64,000 nucleotides of DNA from Bacteroidaceae bacterium (GCA_017559845.1 JAFYQQ010000058.1:33387-97386), one strand, 5' to 3'. Positions 1 to 9,593 are shown, counted from the first letter of the stretch. Notes: a model not told the origin generated them from the sequence alone. Numbers and translations: made by a program.

Positions 1-939
1 TTCTTTGGTTCCCCCTGTGTTTCGGCCGACAACAGGGCAAAAATTGAGCATTGCTTCTGCGGTGATAAAACCAAATCCCTCAAATCGGCTGGGGACGACC
101 AACATTGTGGCCCGACTCATCAAGTCATACACATCGGTACGGTTACCCAAGAACTCAACAACACCTTCAATGCCGATAGACTTGATTTTTTCCGTACATT
201 GGTCGTAATATTTTTTATCCCCTATCGCCCCTGCCACCAAAAGCTTGTATTGAGGGTATCTTGCATGAAAATCTGCATATACCAACAACAGGTCATAAAG
301 CCCCTTTGCTGGCTCTATACGGCCAGCAAAGAGAACATATTCTTTTTTTTCTTCTTTTTTGATTCCTTCCGATTTACTGAGAGGGAAAACCCCATCATAT
401 ATAACCCGGTCTATCCCTGGTCTAAACTTCCGATATTCAAAAATCCCTTTTGTGATGCAGACGTTATAGTTCCCTTTACGGTGAGACTGTCGTATATAAG
501 TGTCTATAGTGGGAAAGAAATGGCAGTTGAAGTCCAAATCCTGGTATTCACGCTGATGCCAAACGTGAGGAATTCCAGCCTTGAGACACAGACCGACTGC
601 AACGTTCATTGTTCCGACATTGGTATGCACCAAATCTGGCCGATAATCATGGAGAATCTGTTTTAATTGGCGTTTTGCCTTGAAATTCGACCATAGCATA
701 TACAATAATCTTGGCAAGAAAAGCACGGGATTGAAACTCCTCGGGTAAATATTGTTGCGAACACTAAGTTGCGTATATTTACATCCTATAGACCGGAACT
801 CTTCCAACAACGGCCCGTTGTCTATTGCCGTAACGACCATTACTTCATGTTGGCGACGAATCATTTCGCGCACGATGTTTAGTAGTGCAACACTACCGCC
901 TCCCATCCCATTGGCACTGGATACGTAAAGAATTCTCAT
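1..939 (-). CDS. Glycosyltransferase family 4 (GT-B), 3'-truncated by window edge
   Basis: The frame is open from an ATG at 939 down to base 1, 313 codons without a stop, so the C-terminus lies outside the window. The N-terminus (MRILYVSSANGMGGGS) is the glycine-rich donor-side loop of GT-B enzymes. Near the visible end, EGFGFITAE supplies the E-x7-E motif of retaining family-4 transferases. Such enzymes move a sugar from a nucleotide-sugar onto a growing lipid-linked glycan at the inner face of the inner membrane. It starts 8 bases after the acyltransferase stop and is the last visible gene of the polysaccharide operon. Sugar specificity cannot be read from the sequence. The family call is firm. 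Confidence 0.9.
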   Translation of the reverse strand, partial: MRILYVSSANGMGGGSVALLNIVREMIRRQHEVMVVTAIDNGPLLEEFRSIGCKYTQLSVRNNIYPRSFNPVLFLPRLLYMLWSNFKAKRQLKQILHDYRPDLVHTNVGTMNVAVGLCLKAGIPHVWHQREYQDLDFNCHFFPTIDTYIRQSHRKGNYNVCITKGIFEYRKFRPGIDRVIYDGVFPLSKSEGIKKEEKKEYVLFAGRIEPAKGLYDLLLVYADFHARYPQYKLLVAGAIGDKKYYDQCTEKIKSIGIEGVVEFLGNRTDVYDLMSRATMLVVPSRFEGFGFITAEAMLNFCPVVGRNTGGTKE

Positions 940-947
940 GTTCTATG

Positions 948-1823
948 TTATTTGAATTTATCCACGTATGAATATTCATTGGGATTGGCAGATTCTGGCA
1001 TACAGAACACCTGGTTAGGGTTCATCTTGTAGAATTGTGCTATTTCTGTTTCAATCATACCATTCTCAATTTTCCGGAAACCAGTGGCAATGAGTCTCGC
1101 TGGGATCCCGCCAATTAAGGAACTCTCGGGAATTTCAGAATAGTTCTTGTTCAATAGGCTATTGCTTGCTACCAACGTGAAATCCGGCAGTTTTGTGCCT
1201 CCCATAATCGTTGAAGAATTACAGATCCAACACCCTTTACCAAGAGAAATAGGACGAGAATGTTTTGGCACTATGCCTTTTGCAAAGTTTGCAACAAAAT
1301 GATAATTGGATTCCAGCACCTGGCATCTATGCGTAATTCTGGTTTGTTCTCCGATTATTATCTGCTGAAAACATCCGACATTACACATGTCTGTGATTTT
1401 GAAATTTGCCCCAATGTCCAATGTTCCGCTACGAAAAACCACGATTTTATTTCCTGTACCAATTATACCTGGGCCTCTAAATATGATTTTTCCGTAATTG
1501 AACAACTCCGTTTGAGCATCCATGTTTGAAGGGGCCATATATTTTGTCTGATTGAACCGAATCATACCTGATGCGATTTTGCCCTCTATAATCATATGGC
1601 CAGATAATCCATAAAATTTCGGACGACCATAACACCAAATGGGAAAACAGATTGCTTGACTTAACGGGAAACTGCGAAGATTCAACCATATTGTAGCAAA
1701 TGGATTGAACCAATTACAGCTAAATAGGCGTTCAAGAAAACAGAAACCATATCTTTCATCAAAAACTGTCCACAGTTTTTTTTTCGTATATTTTCGTGTA
1801 AATCCTTTCAATCTATTAGTCAT
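948..1823 (-). CDS. Left-handed beta-helix (hexapeptide) acyltransferase
   Basis: A 291-aa protein. Residues about 108-250 show the spaced small/hydrophobic hexapeptide pattern (for example GKIIFRGPGIIGTGNKI and LGKGCWICNSSTIMGG) of left-handed beta-helix acyltransferases of the WcaF/LacA/maltose-acetyltransferase type, followed by the usual IGGIPARLI exit motif. The family O- or N-acylates sugars from acyl-CoA in the cytoplasm. Here it probably decorates the repeat unit made by this operon. The start overlaps the flippase stop by 8 bases, which supports translational coupling. The basic N-terminal 100 residues are longer than in minimal family members. Acyl donor and sugar are not predictable. 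Confidence 0.85.
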   Translation of the reverse strand: MTNRLKGFTRKYTKKKLWTVFDERYGFCFLERLFSCNWFNPFATIWLNLRSFPLSQAICFPIWCYGRPKFYGLSGHMIIEGKIASGMIRFNQTKYMAPSNMDAQTELFNYGKIIFRGPGIIGTGNKIVVFRSGTLDIGANFKITDMCNVGCFQQIIIGEQTRITHRCQVLESNYHFVANFAKGIVPKHSRPISLGKGCWICNSSTIMGGTKLPDFTLVASNSLLNKNYSEIPESSLIGGIPARLIATGFRKIENGMIETEIAQFYKMNPNQVFCMPESANPNEYSYVDKFK

Positions 1824-3336
1824 TTTGCTTTGAAATTTTAGCGACTTGAATTTTAATCCAATTGTGTTCCTCTTTCTCTAATGTAAAGAAATATACTAAA
1901 ACAAGACCGACACAAAGGGAACAAAATTCTGTCAGCATGAAACGGTAAGGCACCTGTATGTTTGAAGCAATCGCATAAGCAGCAATGGAAGTTCCAAGAA
2001 CAGGCATAATGGTATGCATACACACCTTATTTATATATAAAGAGACCGGGAGACCAGCAGAATATTTCATGTAGGGAATGCGGATGACGCCAATAACCAT
2101 TTCGATAAACAGGTAGGAACACATCACCAAAACAGGAGAAAAGGACAATTGCAGGCATACCCAGGCTGTAGGCAATGTCATGAGTCTGATAGTGCTTATA
2201 AGCAATGAGTAATTCCTGATCCGACCTATGGCTTGATTTGCCGATGTCAAACCGATTGTCAGTTGGTCCATAATGTAGGTAATGAGGACAAAGCGGCAAA
2301 ATAGGGCGGCAAACTCAGGAACATCGCCCAGCCAAAATATAAGGATCTCAGGCATTTCAACGATGACAGGAATAAGAATCAGCCCCATTGTCAGAAAGGC
2401 GTATTTGCTTTCAATCATGCTTAAATGCAACATTCGTTTGCGATCGCCAGCTCCCTCTGCTTTCATCAGTTGTGGGTTTACTGCATTTAATATGGACAGA
2501 GCTATAAATCCAGCTGCATTTGAAACCTGTAATGCAATTCCGTATGCGGCATTTGCAATTGTACCTAAGAAATGATTAAACACTACGGCAAGTCCCTGTG
2601 TACGCGCAACTGTTGCCCCTACTGCGTATACATTCCAGACGGCAAAATTTAAAAGTCGTCTGATTGTAACCCAAGAGATAACACTTAAACTTAATCTACG
2701 GCATTCCTCATATCTTATTTTGGCATAAATATAATATGCGGAGAAATTGAAGACAGAAATCAGTGCCATCATAATGGCGTATAATTTTAGAGAATCAATA
2801 GGGATATAGGGCAATATAATAGCTCCAACTAACTTTAATGCAGCATCTAGCATTTCAATGACAGAGACATAAACGATATTCTCTCTGGCGATGAACAATG
2901 CCCTTATCGGCGATGTAACAAATGTCAACATCACTATGAGAACTACAACATAATAAACAAAAATGCTTGTAGAAAACAAATCTACTGAAATATTAAGTTT
3001 ACCCATGCAAATGGGCCCTATTGCAGTCATGACCGAGGCAATTGCCAGAGCCACAACAATATGTAGAAAAAATGCGTTGGAAAATATATGGTTAAGTTCC
3101 TCTTTATCTGAAAGGCCGTGCGAGTAAGAAAGAAAACGCTGTGTGCTGGTGGCCAACGATTGGGTCAGAAAGCCAGCCATGTAAACCACACTTCCTACAA
3201 GCGCATACACGCCATAGGCAGAATGGCCCAAAGCCTCCAACACGAAACGTGTGGAAAACAATGTAAGCAGCATATAAACGGCCGAGCGTACATACTGAAC
3301 CAGTGTGTTTAGTACAATCCTATTAGTTGGCGTCAT
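1816..3336 (-). CDS. Wzx-type polysaccharide flippase (MOP/MATE superfamily)
   Basis: A 506-aa, very hydrophobic protein with roughly a dozen predicted membrane spans. Its N-terminus (NRIVLNTLVQYVRSAVYMLL then GHSAYGVYALVGSVV) is typical of O-antigen/capsule repeat-unit translocases. Wzx proteins flip undecaprenyl-PP-linked oligosaccharides across the inner membrane for periplasmic polymerisation. The gene overlaps the upstream polymerase gene by 14 bases and the downstream acyltransferase by 8. Flippase, polymerase and chain-length regulator stand side by side, which defines a Wzx/Wzy-dependent pathway. Confidence 0.9.
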   Translation of the reverse strand: MTPTNRIVLNTLVQYVRSAVYMLLTLFSTRFVLEALGHSAYGVYALVGSVVYMAGFLTQSLATSTQRFLSYSHGLSDKEELNHIFSNAFFLHIVVALAIASVMTAIGPICMGKLNISVDLFSTSIFVYYVVVLIVMLTFVTSPIRALFIARENIVYVSVIEMLDAALKLVGAIILPYIPIDSLKLYAIMMALISVFNFSAYYIYAKIRYEECRRLSLSVISWVTIRRLLNFAVWNVYAVGATVARTQGLAVVFNHFLGTIANAAYGIALQVSNAAGFIALSILNAVNPQLMKAEGAGDRKRMLHLSMIESKYAFLTMGLILIPVIVEMPEILIFWLGDVPEFAALFCRFVLITYIMDQLTIGLTSANQAIGRIRNYSLLISTIRLMTLPTAWVCLQLSFSPVLVMCSYLFIEMVIGVIRIPYMKYSAGLPVSLYINKVCMHTIMPVLGTSIAAYAIASNIQVPYRFMLTEFCSLCVGLVLVYFFTLEKEEHNWIKIQVAKISKQND

Positions 3337-4618
3337 GCTCTTTGGCGATTATATAATGATTTGGTGGATATACCATGCTAAACAATAATATATATAGCGG
3401 GAAATATACATAGGCCCGTTGTGGGTTCCCATGCGCCCAAAATGACATGCCATGTATCAATAGCATTGATATGCATGCCCGTTTGTTGGTGCTGGTGCGC
3501 GCAATGGCAAAGAGCATAAAACATAAACATGCAGTACTTACCAGTCCGTTGCAATAAATGAAAACACGATAACCAGAATTGCCAAATCCGAATTTTCTCA
3601 GTTCCTCATTTCCTTTACCAATCAAGATTTCACCGGAGGAGAACAACTTTTCATATTCTCTTGTAAATAGGTCAGTAGTGCGGTTGTTACCCTCCATCTG
3701 TCCTTCTTCATTCAGCATCAATCGGCTGACAATCAAATTGTTTATTAGATTGTCTCCTTTGTTATAAAACATTGAGCTTATTCCTATTGTAAGGATAATG
3801 CTGCCCAATAACAGAATTTTTCCTATCACAGCTTTGCCTTTCATCCATGAAACGGAAAATAACATGACAATCATACATAAATATGCAGCCAATGAAAATG
3901 TCATAAGAAGCGCCAAGAACAGAATCCTGCAACGCCATGTATTCCATTTACCGGCTTGTGCATAAAGTAAAGTTACACATGCCATACCCAAATGGGATGG
4001 TTCTATGAATACCGAATGAAAACGTGGAATAAGTTCCCAATTAGATCGGTCATCTATAAGGAAAAACCGATAGTTGTCAAACATGTAATCGCCTATCCCT
4101 ATACGGAAATGTGGCAACGGAAACCCAAGAAGATATAGTAAATAGAACGGAATGGAAACAACCAATATAGCCGCCAACAACGCGGCTATTACATTACATA
4201 ACTTATGCAAATCTGGAATGTTTACCTTATACAAAGAAAAATAGACAATGATACTGAAAAACACCATGAAAATGCCGTTAATGTTTCGTCCACTACTTAC
4301 GGCCATCATAAATAAAAGCAGCCCCATGCTAATGAGGGGGAAAAAGAAATCCTTACGGGTAAATATGGGGGTTTTCAAATGCAGTGACATGAGCAAGGAG
4401 ACCATTATCGGTAAACTTGCAAGATGCATATAACTACTTCTTAATGGCCATAAAAACCATGGTGTCAGTGAGGTGAAGTAAACCAAAATCATTCCGAAAT
4501 AGAACATCCATAATGCTACAGAACGTTTCTGTATGAGGAATAGTTTCGACAAATCTGGTTTTGGCCACAAGAAAAGTCGCTCCACAATGTCCTTCGGAAT
4601 TATGAGTGGATTTCTCAT
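3323..4618 (-). CDS. Wzy-like polysaccharide polymerase, multipass membrane protein
   Basis: A 431-aa protein with about ten hydrophobic segments and a larger hydrophilic loop at roughly residues 165-205 that contains a PRFHSVFIEPSHLG stretch. A periplasmic loop of this kind is usual for Wzy/O-antigen-ligase-like proteins. Wzy joins flipped repeat units at the periplasmic face. Sequence identity in this family is low, so the call rests mainly on topology and position between wzz and wzx. It starts 14 bases after the wzz stop and overlaps wzx. A ligase or other EPS membrane protein is the alternative. Confidence 0.75.
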   Translation of the reverse strand: MRNPLIIPKDIVERLFLWPKPDLSKLFLIQKRSVALWMFYFGMILVYFTSLTPWFLWPLRSSYMHLASLPIMVSLLMSLHLKTPIFTRKDFFFPLISMGLLLFMMAVSSGRNINGIFMVFFSIIVYFSLYKVNIPDLHKLCNVIAALLAAILVVSIPFYLLYLLGFPLPHFRIGIGDYMFDNYRFFLIDDRSNWELIPRFHSVFIEPSHLGMACVTLLYAQAGKWNTWRCRILFLALLMTFSLAAYLCMIVMLFSVSWMKGKAVIGKILLLGSIILTIGISSMFYNKGDNLINNLIVSRLMLNEEGQMEGNNRTTDLFTREYEKLFSSGEILIGKGNEELRKFGFGNSGYRVFIYCNGLVSTACLCFMLFAIARTSTNKRACISMLLIHGMSFWAHGNPQRAYVYFPLYILLFSMVYPPNHYIIAKEHDAN

Positions 4619-4632
4619 CCGGTCTTAGTCGT

Positions 4633-5721
4633 TTATTTTGAAACTTCACCTATGAACTGAACCAACAGTTCTTTGCGGAAAATGAAGAAGATTGTGGCGA
4701 TTGTGGAAAGGAAAAGCATCGCCGCCACAAAAATCATCCGTTTTGGACCGTTAGGCTTAACAGGAACACTAGGGGCACGAAGTATTGTGAAAGCAGGAGT
4801 CTGTTCCTGGACTTTGGCTTTTGCCGCAAGGTATTGTGCCTGCATGGCATTGTAGGTACTCATGCTTGTTTGCAGTTCATTTTCCAAGCGATCACGCTCC
4901 GAGAGATAGCTTTGCAATACTATGTTCTTGTGTGCGTCACAAAATTGACTATATTGCTTGCTTATATTCTCATATTCTATGCGTGCGCTATCAGCCAGAC
5001 TTTTATAATATTGCTCATCGATACGTGATTTGTTAGTACGGTAAGCGGTAATAAAATCCTGTAATTTAACACGAACGGAGTCTGCAATAGTCGCACACAC
5101 CAAAGGATCCTGATCCTTTACAACAATCGTGATAACATTTGTCTTTATATCCACATCACATTGAATGGATTTTCGCACTTTATTTACAATAGCATCCTCA
5201 CGGCGTGTCAAACGGTGCGGATTCATCCTCTTTGTATGACTAATAGGAGGGGCATCCTCTTCAAAAAGTTTGTTTATCTGTGCACGACACCAAGAGTAAG
5301 GCTTTATGTATGGATTCTTCCGGTGATGACGTAATATATAATTAAGGTATGTGGTATCTACAGCTGCGTCCGCTGTCTGCACTCGAGTATACAACAAGTC
5401 CACGATAAACTTGTTGGTAGACAGCAGTTCGGGGTACAGTTCTGGATAAAAAGCATCGCTGATCTCTGCATTTCCCAGATTGAAACCAAACGAACTTGCT
5501 ATGCTTGACAAAGTTCCTGTCGCTGAGGCACCACCCATTTCTGGAGCCAATGCAAGATCTACGGTATATGTACGAGGTTGAGGTAAGATATAGATACATG
5601 CCAGGGCAAAGGTGACAACCCAAACCTTGATAAATAATGTTTTACGTTTCCATAACTTTACAAACTGGACACGCAAATCTATTACCTCGTCGTTATTATA
5701 TTTGTTTGCGTCTGTATTCAT
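4633..5721 (-). CDS. Wzz-family chain length determinant protein
   Basis: A 362-aa protein with the Wzz layout: a short cytoplasmic N-terminus (VIDLRVQFVKLWKRK), a first membrane span at about residues 30-50, a long periplasmic coiled-coil-rich region, a proline-rich APSVPVKPNGPKR segment, and a second membrane span near the C-terminus. Wzz proteins set polymer length with Wzy and contact the outer-membrane exporter. There is no C-terminal tyrosine kinase domain, so any BY-kinase is encoded elsewhere. It starts 5 bases after the stop of the export-protein gene, consistent with one transcript. Confidence 0.88.
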   Translation of the reverse strand: MNTDANKYNNDEVIDLRVQFVKLWKRKTLFIKVWVVTFALACIYILPQPRTYTVDLALAPEMGGASATGTLSSIASSFGFNLGNAEISDAFYPELYPELLSTNKFIVDLLYTRVQTADAAVDTTYLNYILRHHRKNPYIKPYSWCRAQINKLFEEDAPPISHTKRMNPHRLTRREDAIVNKVRKSIQCDVDIKTNVITIVVKDQDPLVCATIADSVRVKLQDFITAYRTNKSRIDEQYYKSLADSARIEYENISKQYSQFCDAHKNIVLQSYLSERDRLENELQTSMSTYNAMQAQYLAAKAKVQEQTPAFTILRAPSVPVKPNGPKRMIFVAAMLFLSTIATIFFIFRKELLVQFIGEVSK

Positions 5722-5726
5722 TGAGG

Positions 5727-8282
5727 TTATTTTAAAATACTTATCAATGCAACTACTACACTTGCCAAAGAAGCACCTCCCGAGGCAATTGCCATTACCT
5801 CGCCTGTGGTCATTCGCTTACCTTGTTTCTTTGTTGGTATCACAATTTCGCAGCCGGGTTCAATGTCTCTACCCGAGCGTCTTCCCAACTGTTCAACCGC
5901 ACCGTTCATATAGATAGCATACGCTCCGCGTTTTTTTGCCATGTTACCAAAACCACCGGCACGCTTGATATAATAGCTTAACGGTTCTCCTTTCTTGTAA
6001 TTAATTGAAATGGGATAAACTACTTCACCACTAATCTTGACCGTGTTGCTATATTGAGGTATGGTAAGGCGGTCACCTTCGCGCAAAATAAGGTCTTCTG
6101 CCCCACCGGGTTCTTCCAGTGCCTTTTCAAGATTCACTGCCACTGGATATGTATATCCCAGATCCATTTTCAAACTTAACAAAGAGTCTGCTCGCTGTAC
6201 ATCATAGTCCTTTTCATCCTGCATAGCTTCTTCGTACATTTGAATCTGGGCTTTGCGAAGCGAACTTTCGTTCTGGATCCTTTCTTCCTCTGTGAGTGTG
6301 CGAATCAGACGTGCACCTTTAGCGTAGGCAATAGTAGAAAGACCTCCTGCTGCCTTAATCAAGTCACTTAGACGGTAATTCTGACTTGTCATGGCGTAAT
6401 CGCCTTCAAAGTTAACGCAACCTTTTACGGTTACGTTCTGTTGCTCACTGTAACCGGGACTTTTACGCACCACAACCACATCATAGGGTTTCAAGAAATA
6501 AGTGGAATCTGCCTGTCTTAGTCCGTCTTGCAATGAAATTGTAATGCTCTCTGCCAATACCTCATCGCTTTCAGATGCCTTTTCGTTACGTATTCTTCGG
6601 AATATGTCAATTTTTGCCATTGATGCCGCATCCGTCAAGCCGCCCGCCTGAAGAATAAGGTCTTCTACAGAAGTGTTTTCTGCGAAATGGTATGTTCCGG
6701 GATACATGACTTCACCAGAAATCTTCAATGTCTGTTCACCGCGCATATCTATTGTACTCGGAACAAACAACAAATCGTTTTTCTTTAATGGGATGTCTGC
6801 TTTTGAACCATTCATTATTCCTTCAAGGTCAATGGACACCATTTCCAATGTCAAATCCTCGCGGTGGCGGTGCATAACAACTCTGCTGATAAACGCATCT
6901 TCACGAAGTCCGTCTGCCGCCTTTAGCAGTTCTTTCACGCTGGATATCTTAGAACTGAGTTGGAACTGTCCGGGATGCATAACCGCTCCGCGTACCTCGA
7001 CCATATTGCTGAATCTTGGGTTGACACTATCTATGTAGAGAGAGTCACCGTCTGCCAATTCAAACGCGTTCATCTTAAATTCATCAACAGTATGCAGGCT
7101 ATATTCCGCTCCTTTTTTACGGGTGAGACGTACATTTTCAGTATATGCGTTTCCTGTAAAACCTCCAGCATAACCAATTACGGTTCCAACGCTTTCACCA
7201 GCCTTCATCTCATAGAACATGGGACGTTTGACCTTTCCACGCACATTTACCAGACACTCATAAGGACCGACAACTATCACGTCGTTATCTGTCAATCTGA
7301 TATCGCCCGATGTGTTACCGTTAAGCAGATAGTCATACACGTCAATTACAGAAACTACTTTTCCTGCACGATAAACCTTAATATTACGTAGGGTTCCTAT
7401 ATTGCTGATACCTTGAGCGGCATACAATGCGTTGAATGCGGAACTCAAACTGCTCAATGTATATGTTCCGGGAACATTTACCTCACCCATTACCTGAACG
7501 GTTATGGTACGGGTGTCACCAACTGACAGACTGAAATTGCAATCGGCATAGTGTTGGCCCAATTTGTTGCTGACAACTTCATTGGCTTTCTGAACACTCA
7601 AACCGGACAGGTTGATGGGGCCAACTCCTTGTAACACTATCACACCATCAGGAGAGATGACGGCCTCGAATGTCTCCTGGCTTGCCCCCCATATGTCAAT
7701 TATAACATTGTCACCAGGACCTAAACGATAGTTGGCCGGAGTGGGCATATTCTGGTTCGGCTCAAATGTAAGGTTAGCGTTATTAAAAATATTACGACCG
7801 AAAACCGCACTTTCATCACGGAAATAATTCTGATAATAAATCAAGGAATCAATATCAAGAAAACCAACTTCATTGTTTAGTTCCGCTTCTCTTTCAGAAA
7901 TGGGTCTCCTCTCTTTTTCCTCTTGCTGGGATCTGATCATAAAGCCCTTCCTTTTCTGAGCTTCGTCGGCCGCCTTTTCCTTTGCAGTGCGCATGCGGGA
8001 ACTTCCAGCCTTGACTTCTGTTGACCCAGTCAAATCCACTGCTCCCAACTGATTCTGCTCCGCATCGTACTTTTTCTTAATCCGACGCATTTGGTCAGCA
8101 GAAACACCCTTTTGCAACAACTTGGTAACGATTGTTTGTTGGTCTGTACCCTTCTCCACTTCCTGTTTCACGAAGCGGACAACCTGCTCATCTGTCATTG
8201 ATTGTCCAAAGACAAGTAAAGAACTGCAAAAAAACAATATAATGAAACTGAATCTATGCCACATAATTTTAACTGGATTCAT
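5727..8282 (-). CDS. Polysaccharide export protein (Wza-like) with six SLBB domains
   Basis: An 851-aa exporter, using the start MNPVKIMWHRFSF at 8282. The longer frame to 8360 would run into the upstream gene, which ends at 8302. A second start at 8264 would also keep the signal peptide (FSFIILFFCSSLLVFG). A Poly_export domain (YRLGPGDNVIIDIWG) begins near residue 183. Six SLBB-type repeats follow, each with a VxGEVxxPGxY-like strand and a xxxAGG turn. The family forms the periplasmic/outer-membrane channel for capsule or EPS. Classical Wza has about 380 residues and fewer SLBB domains. A charged segment around residues 95-150 precedes the export domain. Short gaps on both sides fit one operon. 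Confidence 0.9.
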   Translation of the reverse strand: MNPVKIMWHRFSFIILFFCSSLLVFGQSMTDEQVVRFVKQEVEKGTDQQTIVTKLLQKGVSADQMRRIKKKYDAEQNQLGAVDLTGSTEVKAGSSRMRTAKEKAADEAQKRKGFMIRSQQEEKERRPISEREAELNNEVGFLDIDSLIYYQNYFRDESAVFGRNIFNNANLTFEPNQNMPTPANYRLGPGDNVIIDIWGASQETFEAVISPDGVIVLQGVGPINLSGLSVQKANEVVSNKLGQHYADCNFSLSVGDTRTITVQVMGEVNVPGTYTLSSLSSAFNALYAAQGISNIGTLRNIKVYRAGKVVSVIDVYDYLLNGNTSGDIRLTDNDVIVVGPYECLVNVRGKVKRPMFYEMKAGESVGTVIGYAGGFTGNAYTENVRLTRKKGAEYSLHTVDEFKMNAFELADGDSLYIDSVNPRFSNMVEVRGAVMHPGQFQLSSKISSVKELLKAADGLREDAFISRVVMHRHREDLTLEMVSIDLEGIMNGSKADIPLKKNDLLFVPSTIDMRGEQTLKISGEVMYPGTYHFAENTSVEDLILQAGGLTDAASMAKIDIFRRIRNEKASESDEVLAESITISLQDGLRQADSTYFLKPYDVVVVRKSPGYSEQQNVTVKGCVNFEGDYAMTSQNYRLSDLIKAAGGLSTIAYAKGARLIRTLTEEERIQNESSLRKAQIQMYEEAMQDEKDYDVQRADSLLSLKMDLGYTYPVAVNLEKALEEPGGAEDLILREGDRLTIPQYSNTVKISGEVVYPISINYKKGEPLSYYIKRAGGFGNMAKKRGAYAIYMNGAVEQLGRRSGRDIEPGCEIVIPTKKQGKRMTTGEVMAIASGGASLASVVVALISILK

Positions 8283-8301
8283 GGTTATTACGTAATTATA
8301 A

Positions 8302-8937
8302 TCAGAACTTTTTACCATAAATGATAAAACGAACTGTAGTGAAGACAATTTTGGCATCAAGCCACAAAGAACGGTTTTTCAGATAATCCAAATCCATCTG
8401 CAAACGGATAAGCATTTTTTCCATTGTATCCGTATAGCCGTTATATATGGTTGCCATAGATGTCAGCCCAGGGCGCATCATGTATATATATTCGTAATCC
8501 GGATTAATTTCCATGATACGGTCTATGAAATATTTGCGTTCTGGCCTGGGACCGACAAAGGACATGTCTCCCTTAAAGACATTTAACAATTGCGGCAGTT
8601 CGTCCAGATGATGTTCTCTTAGGAATTTGCCCACAGGTGTAAGCCTCTCATCACCTTTACATGCCAGTTGCGGTGTGCCATTCTCTTCGCTATCAGTCCG
8701 CATTGTTCTGAATTTCAGAATGTAAAATGGTTCGCCTTTATAACCGATTCTTTCTTGTTTAAAAACAACCGGACCGTCATTTTGTTTCTTTAGAAGTATG
8801 TAAACTAATAGAAAAATTGGGGACAATACGACAAGTCCAATCAATGAGAGTATAAAATCAATCGTTCGTTTAAGTATTCTTTCCGTACGGCTCATGCCGT
8901 CCTGTATGACCATATCTACATAAATTTGTTGTACCAT
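8302..8937 (-). CDS. Initiating sugar transferase (polyprenyl-phosphate hexose-1-phosphate transferase)
   Basis: A 211-aa monotopic phosphoglycosyltransferase. It has one N-terminal membrane helix (RTIDFILSLIGLVVLSPIFL), the KFRTM motif, and the catalytic region DELPQLLNVFKGDMSFVGPR. These are hallmarks of the PglC/WbaP/WcaJ C-terminal domain. The enzyme transfers a sugar-1-phosphate to undecaprenyl phosphate and so starts repeat-unit synthesis. It is the first gene of the minus-strand operon, downstream of the promoter at 9011-9042. MSRTERILKR at 8895 is an alternative start closer to the conserved domain. It lacks the extra N-terminal membrane domain of WbaP, as expected for the short class. 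Confidence 0.92.
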   Translation of the reverse strand: MVQQIYVDMVIQDGMSRTERILKRTIDFILSLIGLVVLSPIFLLVYILLKKQNDGPVVFKQERIGYKGEPFYILKFRTMRTDSEENGTPQLACKGDERLTPVGKFLREHHLDELPQLLNVFKGDMSFVGPRPERKYFIDRIMEINPDYEYIYMMRPGLTSMATIYNGYTDTMEKMLIRLQMDLDYLKNRSLWLDAKIVFTTVRFIIYGKKF

Positions 8938-9010
8938 AGAAATAACTGGCGATTTGTTTTATCGATTTTAATATCTAATGTAAAAACTCAATCGGCCATG
9001 TTTTATTGTG

Positions 9011-9042
9011 CAAAGGAATATACTTTTTTCGTGATATACAAA
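9011..9042 (-). promoter_or_regulatory. Promoter of the exopolysaccharide operon
   Basis: Read on the minus strand: TTTG (9042-9039), 20 nt, then TTCCTTTG (9018-9011). This fits the Bacteroidota -33 TTTG / -7 TAnnTTTG promoter with one mismatch in the -7 element. Transcription would start near 9004, about 65 nt before the sugar transferase ATG. Confidence 0.5.
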
Positions 9043-9100
9043 CTTTTCCGTAATATTCTATACTTTACGTATCAGAGCAAAAAAATATACTTTGATATAC

Positions 9101-9131
9101 TTGCATATTTCGTATAATTCCTCTATCTTTG
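9101..9131 (+). promoter_or_regulatory. tmRNA promoter
   Basis: An exact -7 element TATCTTTG lies at 9124-9131, with a TTGC -33-like element 19 nt upstream at 9101-9104. The predicted start near 9138 leaves about a 30-nt leader before the mature tmRNA 5' end. Confidence 0.6.
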
Positions 9132-9167
9132 CGCCAAATTACATGACAAATTTCATCTGGATTTAAT

Positions 9168-9565
9168 GGGGCTGACATGGATTTGACAGCAGGATGATAG
9201 TTTGTGTAAGCACGCAGTGAGTCGGTGATTGCTCACTATAATCCATAGTTACCAAAGATTTAATTGGCGAAAATACTTACGCTCTCGCTGCTTAATCGAA
9301 GTACAGTAGATGTAGCTTTATCAAGGCACAAGGTGCTTTGACGAGATGTCACTCAAAGGCTCTTGCTCCGAAGCATTTGATCCAGTGGCACAGGAATATC
9401 GGGGATAGTTGGCAATGGCCCTACATTGTGCAATGAAATCTTAAGGGATAAGATGCAGGTTGGTGGCCCAGGTCTTGCCTGCATTCGAAAATCAAGGCTG
9501 GGATAAGCGTGTAGAAAGCACAGGGTGTCCCTGTTTGGACGAGGGTTCAATCCCCTCCAGCTCCA
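9168..9565 (+). ncRNA. ssrA: tmRNA (transfer-messenger RNA)
   Basis: The 5' end GGGGCTGACATGG and the 3' end GAGGGTTCAATCCCCTCCAG with CTCCA form the tRNA-like acceptor stem (GGGGCTG pairs with CAGCTCC with one G-U) and a T-arm. The CCA is not encoded. The tag frame at 9266-9295 reads GENTYALAA then TAA, ending in the canonical LAA degron. With SmpB, also encoded here at 38950, tmRNA rescues stalled ribosomes and tags the products for proteolysis. A T-rich stretch follows directly. The intervening sequence is consistent with the pseudoknot region of one-piece tmRNAs. Confidence 0.97.
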
Positions 9566-9593
9566 CTTTTTTTATTATAGATTTCTATACTTT

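Noticed and set aside
5..666. Two plus-strand ORFs at the left edge
   Set aside because: They are shadows of the minus-strand glycosyltransferase, whose frame is open to the window edge with family motifs.
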